The notes below the pieces were generated by a model. That model was given only the letters and a program-made list of their open reading frames with translations. It was not told the DNA's origin and did not search any database. Below are positions 1 to 9,036 of a DNA stretch of 45,507 nucleotides, in pieces (position 1 is the stretch's first letter; the number at the start of each line of letters is the position of its first letter). This DNA comes from CAYSNP01 sp964432485 (GTDB taxonomy: Bacteria > Bacillota > Clostridia > Christensenellales > DTU072), in the NCBI GenBank assembly GCA_964432485.1, contig CAYSNP010000014.1, forward strand, positions 1 through 45,507, given 5' to 3'. A program made the translations under genes and the position numbers.

Positions 1-2
1 GC

Positions 3-3000
3 GGAGCATGGGCAGACGATTCTATAGAGCAATACCATTATGTTATAAAAGGTCAAAGTACCACAGCTCCCGAAGACCCCACCAATGATACATATGAGGC
101 ATTATTGTTTACTTGGGATTTAAACGACTATACCAATTTAACAGCAGATTTAACGGTTACCGCTCATTGGTATACAGAAGGGCTAATATTTACTCTTATT
201 GATAGTGATACTGCTTACAATGTAAAAGCGCCTTATATGGCTTCATTCCCTGAAGTAGTTTTTATCCCTGCCCTATATAACGGTCAACCTGTTACTAAGA
301 TACCTGAATGGGCTTTTGCTTATGCTGATATGGTAAGTATAATTTTTGCAGAAAATAGCCAGCTTACTGCGATTGGCACAATTGATGAATATATGGGTGC
401 TTTCTTTTACTGTGAAGCGCTTGAAAATATTGTGCTACCAAAAACCATCGAACTAATTGGTGCATTCACTTTTTCAGGTTGTGACAGCTTAGCTGCTATA
501 CATATTGAAGAAGGTGGAAGCACTTTTGCTACTATTGATGGGGTGTTATTTAATTTTGATTATACTGAATTACTACTCTACCCTATTGCAAAAATAGGCG
601 ACAGCTATGAAATACCTGCTAGCGTGACTACAATAGGCGAACAAGCATTTAATAGTTGTAAATTGCAAACTGTAACTTTTGCAGCAGATAGCAATATTGA
701 AACTATTGATAACACTGCTTTTTCGCAATGTGTATCTCTAGCTTATATTGAGTTGCCTGTCGGATTAAAGACTATTGGTCAAAATGCATTCCAATATTGT
801 CCTTCCTTAGAAAGCATTGTAATACCTAATAGTGTAACTACTCTTGGCAAAGGCGTCTTTATTACAGGAATGAAGTTAACTATTTACACTCAATTTAATT
901 CTAAACCTTCAGGTTGGAATGACACTTGGAACAGTAACAATCGCCCGGTAGTTTGGGGTTGCACACTGGATACAGATGGCAAAGTATTATCCTTTAATAA
1001 GACTACCAGCAATCCTAGTAATACCTCGGGCAACACAGTTTACAATCCTTCTTTTAAGGACCTTATCTTTGAAGGCTGGTATACGAATGCCGACTTTAGC
1101 GGTATGAAATATTACAATATAACCTCTGCACCTATTGGTACTTTATATGCTCATTGGGTAGAGAGTGAAGATTATATTAGGAATATTATTAAGTTTAATG
1201 CCAATGGCGGCAATGCAGTAGATCCAATAGTTGAGATTGCAGGCACAGCTATTACGCTCCCTACTCCTACCAGAGATGGGCACGACTTTGATTATTGGTA
1301 TGTTAATGACCCAGAGGAGGCTTATACTACTGATATTATGCCCGACGAGGATATTACTCTTATTGCTCATTGGACTATCCATACTTTTGATGTTACCTTT
1401 GTGCTGGAAGGCAAGGCCGACATAGTAAGAGAAGATGTGGAGTGGCATACCGACGCAACCGCTCCCGAATGGACCAAGCCCAATTATACCTTAAAGTATA
1501 ACAAGTCCTATAGTAGCGTTGAGAATGACCTAATCATAAATTGCCACTGGGAGTTTACAGGCGATGTTACCGAGCTAGAAACACTATGGAGTGCCATGCA
1601 AGACGAGTTATTCTTTAATATGTGGAGCGACTTTTTCACAGATGCAAAGTTGGACGACGATTATCAGGGCTTAGGCATTAAGGCATTGCTAATTAACGGC
1701 ATACTGCCTCAAGAGCTACTAGAAGGCGACCCTCCGCAAGCAAATTATGTACTCTTTGCATTGGAATGCGCTTATGGCGATATTACTGACAGCTCCACCG
1801 AACTTAATAGCACATTAGACTTTAACTTTAGCAAGCTATTTGCAACCAATATTATTATTACCAATGCTTATGCCTTTGATTATATTATTCAAGATATATC
1901 ATTAAGTATCAAATATAGTAGTTACAGCTTTAGCTACTTTACCGAAGATGAAGATGTGCTGCTTAGATATACCGGCAAAACTGCTACACATTTTGATATC
2001 CCTAATGGGGTAGAAAGAATCAATTACGGAGCATTCTTAGGTAAGACAAACTTAACAACTGTTACATTCCCCGCTAGCTTAACACTAGTTGACGACTACG
2101 CTTTTGCCGGCTGTGCAAGCTTGCAAGAAGTGCATTTACCTGACGGTTGCAGTATAGGCTATAGAGCGTTTTACGGCTGTACTGATCTGGAAGAAGTTAC
2201 TGTAGGCGGAGTGCCCATAGCTTATTCTGATGACCCCTATCCTGCAGAAGGTCTATACTTTGACCAAGGAGGCGGCGGAGGGAGTACTCCCTTCGCCATA
2301 GGAGCGTTTGCTTTTACAGGTTGTACTAAACTTACAAAAGCTAAGATTCCTTTCGGTACTAATATTGGACAAGGTGCCTTTGACCAAGGCACAGATATCA
2401 CTATGGATGATGACCAAGGCGGCACTTTGCCTACAATATATATAGATGGTATTCTTTATCAAGTAGACGAGGAAGATAATACTATACTAATAAAAGTATT
2501 AACAACTGTAGCCGAGCTTACTTTGCCTAATTCCTTTACTTGTGTATATTCTAACGCATTTGGCAATGTTGCTAATTTAATACCAAAACAAGGCTTTACT
2601 TTTGAATCTTGGTATAAAGATGCAGACTTAAGCGGGGCTTACTATGCCAGCATTGCCGATGCTCTTAACGATAGCTATACCGATATACTATACCCCAATT
2701 ATTACCAAACAGGGCTTGCCTTTACAGCTATTGAAGGCGGCACAGCATATAGCGTAGAAGCAGGCTCCGGCTTTACTGCTACTAATTTAATTATTCCCGA
2801 AATATATAAAGGTAAGCCAGTTACAACAATTGCTGACCATGGCGCTTTTTCTTATTCCAGTATTGAAAAAGTCACTATACCGGCTAGTGTAACTAGAATT
2901 GGTATGTTAGCTTTTAATACGTGTGAGTCACTTGCTGAAGTTAATCTATCTGAAGGTTTAATTAGTATTGAAGAAAGAGCTTTTGTATATTGCCGTAACC

Positions 3001-6000
3001 TTGGAAGTATTGATATTCCCGATAGCGTAACTAGTATTGGAATTCATGCATTTCAGAATTGCTCTAGTCTTGTATCAGTCAATTTTGGCGCAGGTAGCCA
3101 ACTGCTTAGCATTGGTGAATACGCTTGTCAAAGTTGTTCAAACCTTACCACATTTACTATCCCCGACAGTGTGATTACTCTTGGAGATGGGCTGTTTTCT
3201 GGTTGTAACAAAATGATATATGAAGATTATAATGACCTTGGGCTTTATTATTATTCAGGCAACCTTCTTGTAAAAGTTGATGCCAACATAGTAACAGCAG
3301 ATCTAAAACCTACTACCAGATGGATTGTTAATAATGTATTTAATAATTGCTCTAAACTTGAATCAATCACGATAGGCGATACGGATGAAAATGACTTTCT
3401 TAAGGTTGTAGATAATGTTTTATTTAGTAAAGATGGATCAAATCTAATAGTTTACCCTCAAGCTAAAACAGGTGCAAGCTATACTATCCCCAGCAGTGTA
3501 ATTACTATTAGAGATTATGCTTTTGCCAAATCTTCCTTAACAGAAATAAACTTTGAAGAGAATAGCCAACTTGAACATATTGGAGAAAGCGCTTTTGCAA
3601 ACTACTCAGGCACTTCTATTGTATTACCTAACTCTGTTCTTGCTCTTCCTAAATCAGCTTTTACTAACTGTAGTAATCTAGAAACAGTAGTTTTACTAGG
3701 AGATGTTGAAGAATTAGGAGAAATGGCATTCTTTAACTGTGGTAACCTTACAAACTTAATAATTTATACAACTACACCTCCTACATTAGATTGGGGCGTA
3801 TTTAATGGTAGCCAAACTAACTTAACAATCTATGTTCCTGCTGATAGTGTAGAAGCTTATCAAACAGCTTGGAGTACATATGCAAGTAAGATTCAAGCTT
3901 TTCCCTCTATAGTCACTACTGATGATGGCTTTACAGTTGATATTAGCACTGGCACTATAACAGGTTATTCAGGCAGCACAGCAGAGTTAGGAATACCTGC
4001 TAGTGTTGAAGCATGCGGATTAGAATTTCCTATTACCGCTATTGGTGATGAAGCTTTTATAAGCAATTATAGCCTTACTAAAGTTACTCTTCCAGATTCT
4101 ATTACAAGTATTGGAGCTAGAGCTTTTATATACTGTGGTAAATTAAAAAGAATAACTTTTTCAAACAATCTAATCAGTGTAGGCGCTAATGCATTTTTCC
4201 AATGCAGTTTGCTAGATGATGTATATATCCCAGCTAGCTTAACAGATATCAATACTCTTGCTTTTTCCTACTGTGGAGAATTAGCTTCTTTTACAGTAGA
4301 TGGTGACAATCCAAATTATGCAACAGACGGGAACAGTTTATATAATAAAGATATGACTACCTTAATTCAGTATGCTATTGGTCAACAAAATGATTCGTTT
4401 ATTTTGCCTAATAGCGTTACACATATAGATAGGTATGCGTTTAATGAAAGTTATTGGCTAAAAACAATAATTTGTAACGAGGATAGTAACCTTATTAGCA
4501 TAGGCGACCATGCTTTTGCAGAATGCAGAAAGCTTGAGACAATCAATTTCCCTGCAAGCCTTGAAAGCATAGGCACACTTGCATTTGACCAATGTTGGAG
4601 TCTAGTTAATATTACTGTAGCTGACGGCAATCAACATTATTTTATAGATGGAGGAGTTTTATTTGAAATATTGGGAGAAAACCAATATAGATTAATAAAA
4701 TGTCCTGTTAACATTGGTGAATATATTATTCCTAATGGTACTATAGAAATAGATGCAGCAGCAGGCGCATTTGCAGACTGTACTAAGTTGACCTCAATTA
4801 GTATCCCGGAAGGCATAACAGAAATACCGGCATTTTGCTTTGCTTGGTGTGAAAAGCTTGCTGTCGTTACACTCCCTAGTACTCTAAAGAGCATAGGACA
4901 AAATGCATTTACCGAATGTGCTTTTACAAGTTTCATATTTCCAGATGGTTTAGAATCAATAGGCAAATATGCTTTTTCTTGGTGCCAGCAATTAGAAACT
5001 GCTATAATTCCTGCTAGCGTAGTTAGCATTGGAGAAGAAGTCTTTGCAAGCTGCAATAAACTTACAATCTATACAGTAGTATTAGAAGACAGTAAGCCTG
5101 ATGACTGGCATGAAAATTGGAATGTGCGTAAATCTAATTATGATGGAGAAGTCACAGCATGGGTACCTGTAGTATGGGGCTGTGAGTTTGCAGAAGAAGG
5201 TTATTTGGTATCATTTATTAAAGATGGCCAAACTCCGGAATTTGCACCTGAGCGTGCAGGCTATACCTTTGAAGGTTGGAATACCGCAGAAGATTTTAGC
5301 GGTACTGCTTTTGCAACTATAGCTGCTGCTACTGCTGCAAGCTTTATTGGTAGGCTTTATGCAAAGTGGGAACCTTTATATACTACAGAAGAAAATGATG
5401 AAGGCGAAATAGAATATATCTATTTTGGCGAGTATCCTCAATCCCTTATAGAAGATGGCGTAACAGTAGATGAAAGCGAAGAGGATGATAGAGGCTACTA
5501 CCTAGGCAGTGATGGCTGCTATTATGCTAAAGTGATAGCAACTCCGTATATAGATAAACAAGGCAATATTGCTGCTTTTTCAACAGGTGATACTGTAGTA
5601 GAAGGAGATGTCTATTACTTTAAGGTAGAGCCTATTAAATGGCGTGTGCTAAGTATAGATGACGGTAAAGCCTTAATTTTATGCGAAAGCATAATAGCAA
5701 ATAGGCAGTTTTATAAAGATCAAGAATTAAGAGAAATAGATGGCGAAACAATATATCCTAACAATTATGAATATAGCGATATTAGAGCTTGGCTAAATAA
5801 TGAGTTTTACAATACAGCTTTTAGTGCATTGCAACACGCTTTAATTCAAATAACATTAGTAGATAATAGCGAAGACAGTACATCAGATGGTAGTGGCGTA
5901 TATATGTATCTTTGTGGTCCTACAGATGACAAAATATTTTTCCTTAGCATTAACGAGATAGCTAATGAAGATTATGGATTTTATTGGTCAAATGGCAATC

Positions 6001-6239
6001 CTCATGAAAGTAGACGCAAAATACCTAGCGATTATTCAAGAGCAACAGGAGCGCAAATGGAATTAACGCCTGCATATAGTAAAGGAAATGGCATTTGGTG
6101 GTTGCGTTCTCCCTCTCAAGTTGGGGTTCAGAATTCTTACAAAGCACGTGATATTAGACCAGAAGGTTCATCTTATCATTTACAGGTTGATCTTTCTTAC
6201 GGTGGTGTTGTTCCTGCTTTAGTTATTGACTTATCATAA
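3..6239 (+). CDS. Giant BspA-like leucine-rich-repeat surface protein, 5' end outside window
   Basis: The frame is open from the window edge, so the N-terminus and any signal peptide are missing; a TTG at 105 is not a convincing start. About 2,078 residues are visible. In order: an InlB B-repeat tail ending TVTAHW; LRR_5/BspA repeats (about nt 250-900) of the form 'IxIPxSVTxIGxxAFxxC'; InlB-type repeats with GWYT and AHW endings (about 960-1560); an unrecognised ~110-residue segment (1561-1890); further BspA blocks (about 1960-2560, 2740-3890, 3930-5080); one InlB repeat (about 5180-5370); and a C-terminal DUF6273-like domain (about 5390-6236) with IKWRVLS, DIRAWLN, FFLSINE and WWLRSPS. Such proteins are displayed on the cell surface and mediate adhesion or substrate contact in known families; that role is inferred here. 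It is a paralogue of the giant lipoprotein at 10694-19174 and converges on it. The DUF6273 end is not shared with that paralogue. Confidence 0.9.
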   Translation, partial: GAWADDSIEQYHYVIKGQSTTAPEDPTNDTYEALLFTWDLNDYTNLTADLTVTAHWYTEGLIFTLIDSDTAYNVKAPYMASFPEVVFIPALYNGQPVTKIPEWAFAYADMVSIIFAENSQLTAIGTIDEYMGAFFYCEALENIVLPKTIELIGAFTFSGCDSLAAIHIEEGGSTFATIDGVLFNFDYTELLLYPIAKIGDSYEIPASVTTIGEQAFNSCKLQTVTFAADSNIETIDNTAFSQCVSLAYIELPVGLKTIGQNAFQYCPSLESIVIPNSVTTLGKGVFITGMKLTIYTQFNSKPSGWNDTWNSNNRPVVWGCTLDTDGKVLSFNKTTSNPSNTSGNTVYNPSFKDLIFEGWYTNADFSGMKYYNITSAPIGTLYAHWVESEDYIRNIIKFNANGGNAVDPIVEIAGTAITLPTPTRDGHDFDYWYVNDPEEAYTTDIMPDEDITLIAHWTIHTFDVTFVLEGKADIVREDVEWHTDATAPEWTKPNYTLKYNKSYSSVENDLIINCHWEFTGDVTELETLWSAMQDELFFNMWSDFFTDAKLDDDYQGLGIKALLINGILPQELLEGDPPQANYVLFALECAYGDITDSSTELNSTLDFNFSKLFATNIIITNAYAFDYIIQDISLSIKYSSYSFSYFTEDEDVLLRYTGKTATHFDIPNGVERINYGAFLGKTNLTTVTFPASLTLVDDYAFAGCASLQEVHLPDGCSIGYRAFYGCTDLEEVTVGGVPIAYSDDPYPAEGLYFDQGGGGGSTPFAIGAFAFTGCTKLTKAKIPFGTNIGQGAFDQGTDITMDDDQGGTLPTIYIDGILYQVDEEDNTILIKVLTTVAELTLPNSFTCVYSNAFGNVANLIPKQGFTFESWYKDADLSGAYYASIADALNDSYTDILYPNYYQTGLAFTAIEGGTAYSVEAGSGFTATNLIIPEIYKGKPVTTIADHGAFSYSSIEKVTIPASVTRIGMLAFNTCESLAEVNLSEGLISIEERAFVYCRNLGSIDIPDSVTSIGIHAFQNCSSLVSVNFGAGSQLLSIGEYACQSCSNLTTFTIPDSVITLGDGLFSGCNKMIYEDYNDLGLYYYSGNLLVKVDANIVTADLKPTTRWIVNNVFNNCSKLESITIGDTDENDFLKVVDNVLFSKDGSNLIVYPQAKTGASYTIPSSVITIRDYAFAKSSLTEINFEENSQLEHIGESAFANYSGTSIVLPNSVLALPKSAFTNCSNLETVVLLGDVEELGEMAFFNCGNLTNLIIYTTTPPTLDWGVFNGSQTNLTIYVPADSVEAYQTAWSTYASKIQAFPSIVTTDDGFTVDISTGTITGYSGSTAELGIPASVEACGLEFPITAIGDEAFISNYSLTKVTLPDSITSIGARAFIYCGKLKRITFSNNLISVGANAFFQCSLLDDVYIPASLTDINTLAFSYCGELASFTVDGDNPNYATDGNSLYNKDMTTLIQYAIGQQNDSFILPNSVTHIDRYAFNESYWLKTIICNEDSNLISIGDHAFAECRKLETINFPASLESIGTLAFDQCWSLVNITVADGNQHYFIDGGVLFEILGENQYRLIKCPVNIGEYIIPNGTIEIDAAAGAFADCTKLTSISIPEGITEIPAFCFAWCEKLAVVTLPSTLKSIGQNAFTECAFTSFIFPDGLESIGKYAFSWCQQLETAIIPASVVSIGEEVFASCNKLTIYTVVLEDSKPDDWHENWNVRKSNYDGEVTAWVPVVWGCEFAEEGYLVSFIKDGQTPEFAPERAGYTFEGWNTAEDFSGTAFATIAAATAASFIGRLYAKWEPLYTTEENDEGEIEYIYFGEYPQSLIEDGVTVDESEEDDRGYYLGSDGCYYAKVIATPYIDKQGNIAAFSTGDTVVEGDVYYFKVEPIKWRVLSIDDGKALILCESIIANRQFYKDQELREIDGETIYPNNYEYSDIRAWLNNEFYNTAFSALQHALIQITLVDNSEDSTSDGSGVYMYLCGPTDDKIFFLSINEIANEDYGFYWSNGNPHESRRKIPSDYSRATGAQMELTPAYSKGNGIWWLRSPSQVGVQNSYKARDIRPEGSSYHLQVDLSYGGVVPALVIDLS

Positions 6240-6294
6240 GCGGTATAAAGCAAACAGTTGCAACTTAACTAGCAATTCTATAACAAACTAAAAG

Positions 6295-6322
6295 CGGCTC
6301 TGCATATGCAGAGCCGTCTTTC
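6295..6322 (+). terminator. Rho-independent terminator of the BspA-like gene
   Basis: A perfect 22-bp palindrome, CGGCTCTGCAT/ATGCAGAGCCG, lies 56 bases after the stop codon and is followed by a short T-rich tract (TCTTTCT). The tract is interrupted by C, so termination strength is uncertain. Confidence 0.65.
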
Positions 6323-6330
6323 TATCCCCT

Positions 6331-6435
6331 CGTCATTGCGCGGAGCGTAACGACAAAGCAATCCAGGGCATACGTAAGCCCTACCCGTCTTTGCGAGGAA
6401 CAACGTGACGAAGCAATCCAGGGCATACGCAAGCC
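6331..6435. repeat. Two REP-like palindromic elements
   Basis: There are two ~36-bp copies (6331-6366 and 6386-6421), each starting CGTC-T/A-TTGCG and ending AAGCAATCCAG. They are joined by a GGCATACG-T/C-AAGCCCTAC linker that follows both copies. The element is an imperfect hairpin (ATTGC...GCAAT). The same family recurs throughout 6778-10629. These copies end 37 bases from the GIY-YIG gene. Confidence 0.85.
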
Positions 6436-6458
6436 CTACTCAATAAAACTCCTAATTA

Positions 6459-6752
6459 TCAAAGAATTGTATCAAATAAATCTTCCCATTGAGGATTAGT
6501 GCTTTCTATCAAGGCTATCTTATTCTTTCTACTGCCACCCTTTATTTGCTTTTCTCTTTCAATTGCATTTGTAATATCTGAATATATTTCATAATAGCCC
6601 AACTTGTCTACTCCGTATCTATAAGTAAAACCTTTTGTAATCCCTTCCTTATGTTCATATATGCGCTTAGCCAAATTGCTAGTAACACCTGTATATAAAG
6701 TGCCATTTCGTTCATTAAATAAAATATAGACATAACTAACTTTTTGACTCAT
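6459..6752 (-). CDS. GIY-YIG nuclease-domain protein (COG2827/YhbQ-like)
   Basis: This 97-residue protein is a single GIY-YIG domain, the usual size for the stand-alone COG2827/UPF0213 group. Visible motifs are YVYIL (first strand, in place of GIY), GTLYTGVT (the YIG position), the arginine in NLAKRIYEHK, and a C-terminal EREKQIKGG helix carrying the likely metal-binding glutamate. The family contains nicking endonucleases, but the cellular job of most stand-alone members is unknown. The gene is flanked on both sides, within 37 and about 25 bases, by REP-like palindromes in direct orientation. That resembles a nuclease-plus-palindrome unit rather than a housekeeping operon. No neighbour is co-transcribed. 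Domain identity is certain; substrate is inference. Confidence 0.85.
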   Translation of the reverse strand: MSQKVSYVYILFNERNGTLYTGVTSNLAKRIYEHKEGITKGFTYRYGVDKLGYYEIYSDITNAIEREKQIKGGSRKNKIALIESTNPQWEDLFDTIL

Positions 6753-6877
6753 CTTTATTCCTGTACTGTTACCAGCCCATCTTTGCGAGAGGCGTGGGTC
6801 GGGTGAAGAAAGCCTTTGTAAGCCTACCCGTCATGCGATGAGCAAATGCGAAGAAGCAATCCAGACCCACGTAAGCC

Positions 6878-6977
6878 NNNNNNNNNNNNNNNNNNNNNNN
6901 NNNNNNNNNNNNNNNNNNNNNNNNNNNNNNNNNNNNNNNNNNNNNNNNNNNNNNNNNNNNNNNNNNNNNNNNNNNNN
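6878..6977. other. Assembly gap (100 N)
   Basis: A run of exactly 100 N, the conventional scaffold-gap placeholder, sits between tandem copies of the ~54-bp palindrome unit. The true copy number is therefore unknown. Confidence 0.98.
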
Positions 6978-7254
6978 TACCCGTCATTGCGATGAGCAAA
7001 TGCGAAGAAGCAATCCAGACCCACGTAAGCCTACCCGTCATTGCGATGAGCAAATGCGAAGAAGCAATCCAGACCCACGTAAGCCTTACTTAATTATACA
7101 GGGAGCAACCCTCTGGAGCCTGGATTGCTTCATTTCATTCGCAATGACGATAGAATAAAGTCATTGCGCATTGCCTACAAAGACAAGAAGCAACCCTTTG
7201 TAAGCCCTGGATTGCTTCGTACCTCGCAAAGACAGGGAGCGAGCCTCTGGAGCC

Positions 7255-7362
7255 TGGATTGCTTCGCTGATTATACCCTTGCATTGCTCCCGCATATGCT
7301 CATGGGCTCCTGCTACTGACTTGCCACTGGCAACTCAGCTTAACGCATCGCCTGCAAAGACG
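7255..7362. repeat. Composite palindrome with ~80-bp internal insert (copy A)
   Basis: The element begins TGGATTGCTTCG and ends GCAAAGACG, but its middle is replaced by an ~80-base segment running from CTGATTATACCC to CAGCTTAACGC. The same segment recurs in two closer copies at 10132-10378. Copy A differs from them at several positions. Confidence 0.75.
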
Positions 7363-7547
7363 GGGAGCAACCCTCTGGAGCCTGGATTGCTTCGTACCTC
7401 GCAAAGACGGGGAGCGAGCCTCTGGAGCCTGGATTGCTTCGTACCTCGCAAAGACGAACTATAAGTCATTGCGAGGAACAACGTGACGAAGCAATCCAGT
7501 CCCGCACTAGCACTGCTCCCCTTGCCTCACGCCAGCCCTACCCGTTA

Positions 7548-8786
7548 TTAGGCTTCAATAATAAGATCTACCTCTACGGTAAGGTTTCTAACTAATTGCG
7601 TACCGTCTGCCAAGCTATCTACATAGCGAGCAACAAGCCTAACGGTTACAGTTCCGTCGGATAAAAAGTGTATTTTCCCGTCCATTATTTGTACTAGATT
7701 GGTAGAGGAAGGCAGCTCTATGGACAATCTTGCACCAGGGCTATAGGTGGCAAGCTTATTAATAACGGTTGCAAAAGTCTCCTTATCCCCAACGCTATAG
7801 GTCTTAGCCCCAGCAGTAAGGCCATCTTTTAGGCTTAAGCCTACAATGTACACATCTTCTTCTGCCACTATCTTGTTATACTTATACCTTATTGTAACAG
7901 TGCCTGTGCCTTGCAGCCTTAAAGTGTTGCCGCTTATGGTAGCGTCTGTACCGTTGTCATCCGCTATCTCAAAAGTTACACCCTTATTAAATGCCTTTTT
8001 ATCAGGGAAGTTAATAAGTTTTAGATCATATTTTCCCATACCTCCATTAGCGGCGGAGTTGTCCTTGAAAATTCTGGTATCCAGCTCTATTAATGAGCTC
8101 TTAACCTTTTTGATTCTAGGCAGTTTGGTAGCATAAAACTCACTTGTAAGGGCAGAAGTATTCTCGCCAAACTCATTTGTGAACTTAAAATGTAGCAATA
8201 CCATTTTTTCGCCTGCTTGTATCGGTGTATCCGTCAAATCTCTATAAAACATTACTTCTATGAATTCTTTCTTTCGCTTGTTTTTGGCATACTCGCCCAC
8301 CAGCTCGGTGTAGCTATCAGGGGTATCGCTGTTATCTGTGCTAGTATATATTTTGCCGCCCTTGAGGTATAAGCCCATATCATACATGCCTTCTAGGCTA
8401 TCCGTTTTTTGAAATCTGATAGGCTCCACTCTTTCAGTAATTATTGTAGCGGCAGTCGGGTCAATAATATACTTGCCATCCAAAAATAAGCTTCTAGTAG
8501 CAACCATGCGGTTGCCATCACCAATTTTATCAGGAATAAGAGTAATTGCCGAACCTTTTTTTACATACTCCCCTGTGGCAAGAAGTGCGGAAAATCGAGA
8601 AAATTGCTCATACCCTTTTTTGGTAAAGGAATACCTTGCAGAACCCTCTGCCATTGTACCCTTTTCAAAGGCAAAGCTATATAGGTGATAGTCTTTGTTA
8701 AGCTTAATATTGTTGCACCCTGCCAATGCTAGCATCAATACAAACACTACTAAGATAACCAAAATAGCTAACTGTTTTTTCTTCAT
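7548..8786 (-). CDS. Lipoprotein with bacterial Ig-like domain, function unknown
   Basis: The chosen ATG has GGAGG nine bases upstream and gives a clean lipoprotein signal: MKKKQ, a hydrophobic core, then the lipobox LALAGC. A longer reading adds 14 residues without a ribosome-binding site. The mature ~390 residues should be anchored outside the membrane. The middle and C-terminal parts are beta-rich. A segment near residues 280-330 with 'TISGNTLRLQGTGTVTIRY' looks like a group-2 Ig-like (Big_2) fold, and a related module ends the protein (KIHFLSDGTVTVRLVARY). No enzymatic motif was seen. The gene stands alone between repeat clusters. A sugar- or surface-binding role is only a guess. Confidence 0.85.
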   Translation of the reverse strand: MKKKQLAILVILVVFVLMLALAGCNNIKLNKDYHLYSFAFEKGTMAEGSARYSFTKKGYEQFSRFSALLATGEYVKKGSAITLIPDKIGDGNRMVATRSLFLDGKYIIDPTAATIITERVEPIRFQKTDSLEGMYDMGLYLKGGKIYTSTDNSDTPDSYTELVGEYAKNKRKKEFIEVMFYRDLTDTPIQAGEKMVLLHFKFTNEFGENTSALTSEFYATKLPRIKKVKSSLIELDTRIFKDNSAANGGMGKYDLKLINFPDKKAFNKGVTFEIADDNGTDATISGNTLRLQGTGTVTIRYKYNKIVAEEDVYIVGLSLKDGLTAGAKTYSVGDKETFATVINKLATYSPGARLSIELPSSTNLVQIMDGKIHFLSDGTVTVRLVARYVDSLADGTQLVRNLTVEVDLIIEA

Positions 8787-8839
8787 AAATAATATCCTCC
8801 CATAGGTAAGTATATGCATACTAACCAAGTGTTAGATTG

Positions 8840-8868
8840 AGTATATCACACAGCAAACCAAATAGCAA
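8840..8868 (-). promoter_or_regulatory. Promoter of the Ig-like lipoprotein gene
   Basis: Read on the reverse strand: TTGCTA, 17 bases, then TATACT preceded by TGA, i.e. an extended -10 element. It lies about 54 bases upstream of the chosen start. Confidence 0.55.
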
Positions 8869-8919
8869 TATTTAATTGAAATTTAGGATGGGGCTTTTGG
8901 GGCGGGGCTAGCGCGGGTC

Positions 8920-9036
8920 TGGATTGCTTTGTCGCTATGCTCCGCGCAAAGACGGGCTTACAGAGGGTAGCTCCCCGTGTAATTAAGCATTGCTTGCGTG
9001 GGTCTGGATTGCTTCTTCGCATTTGCTCATCGCAAT
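8920..9036. repeat. REP-like palindromes left of the insertion sequence
   Basis: One full copy (8920-8955) is followed by a ~50-base linker (GGCTTACAGAGGGTAGC... to TTGCTTGCGTGGG) and the left part of a second copy. That second copy is interrupted by the IS at CGCAAT. The same linker-plus-palindrome arrangement is repeated almost exactly at 10028-10100. Confidence 0.85.

Larger units (their letters stand above)
6778..7540. repeat. Cluster of REP-like palindromes, partly tandem, with an assembly gap
   Basis: This stretch of nearly 800 bases has no credible gene. It holds at least eight copies or fragments of the palindrome. Those at about 6826-7085 form ~54-bp tandem units (CCCGTCATTGCGATGAGC...CAATCCAGACCCACGTAAGCC) that run into the N gap. 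Copies at 7110-7500 lie mostly in the opposite orientation (TGGATTGCTTCGTACCTCGCAAAGACG) and are separated by a repeated linker of the form GGGAGC-A/G-A-CCTCTGGAGCC. Open frames here are translated repeats. Confidence 0.85.

Noticed and set aside
4637..5056. 139-codon reverse frame inside the BspA-like gene
   Set aside because: Antisense shadow of LRR repeats; no ribosome-binding site and codon pattern follows the + strand gene.
6769..7464. Short open frames over the palindromic repeats and N gap
   Set aside because: They consist of repeat translations, cross the N run, and lack ribosome-binding sites.
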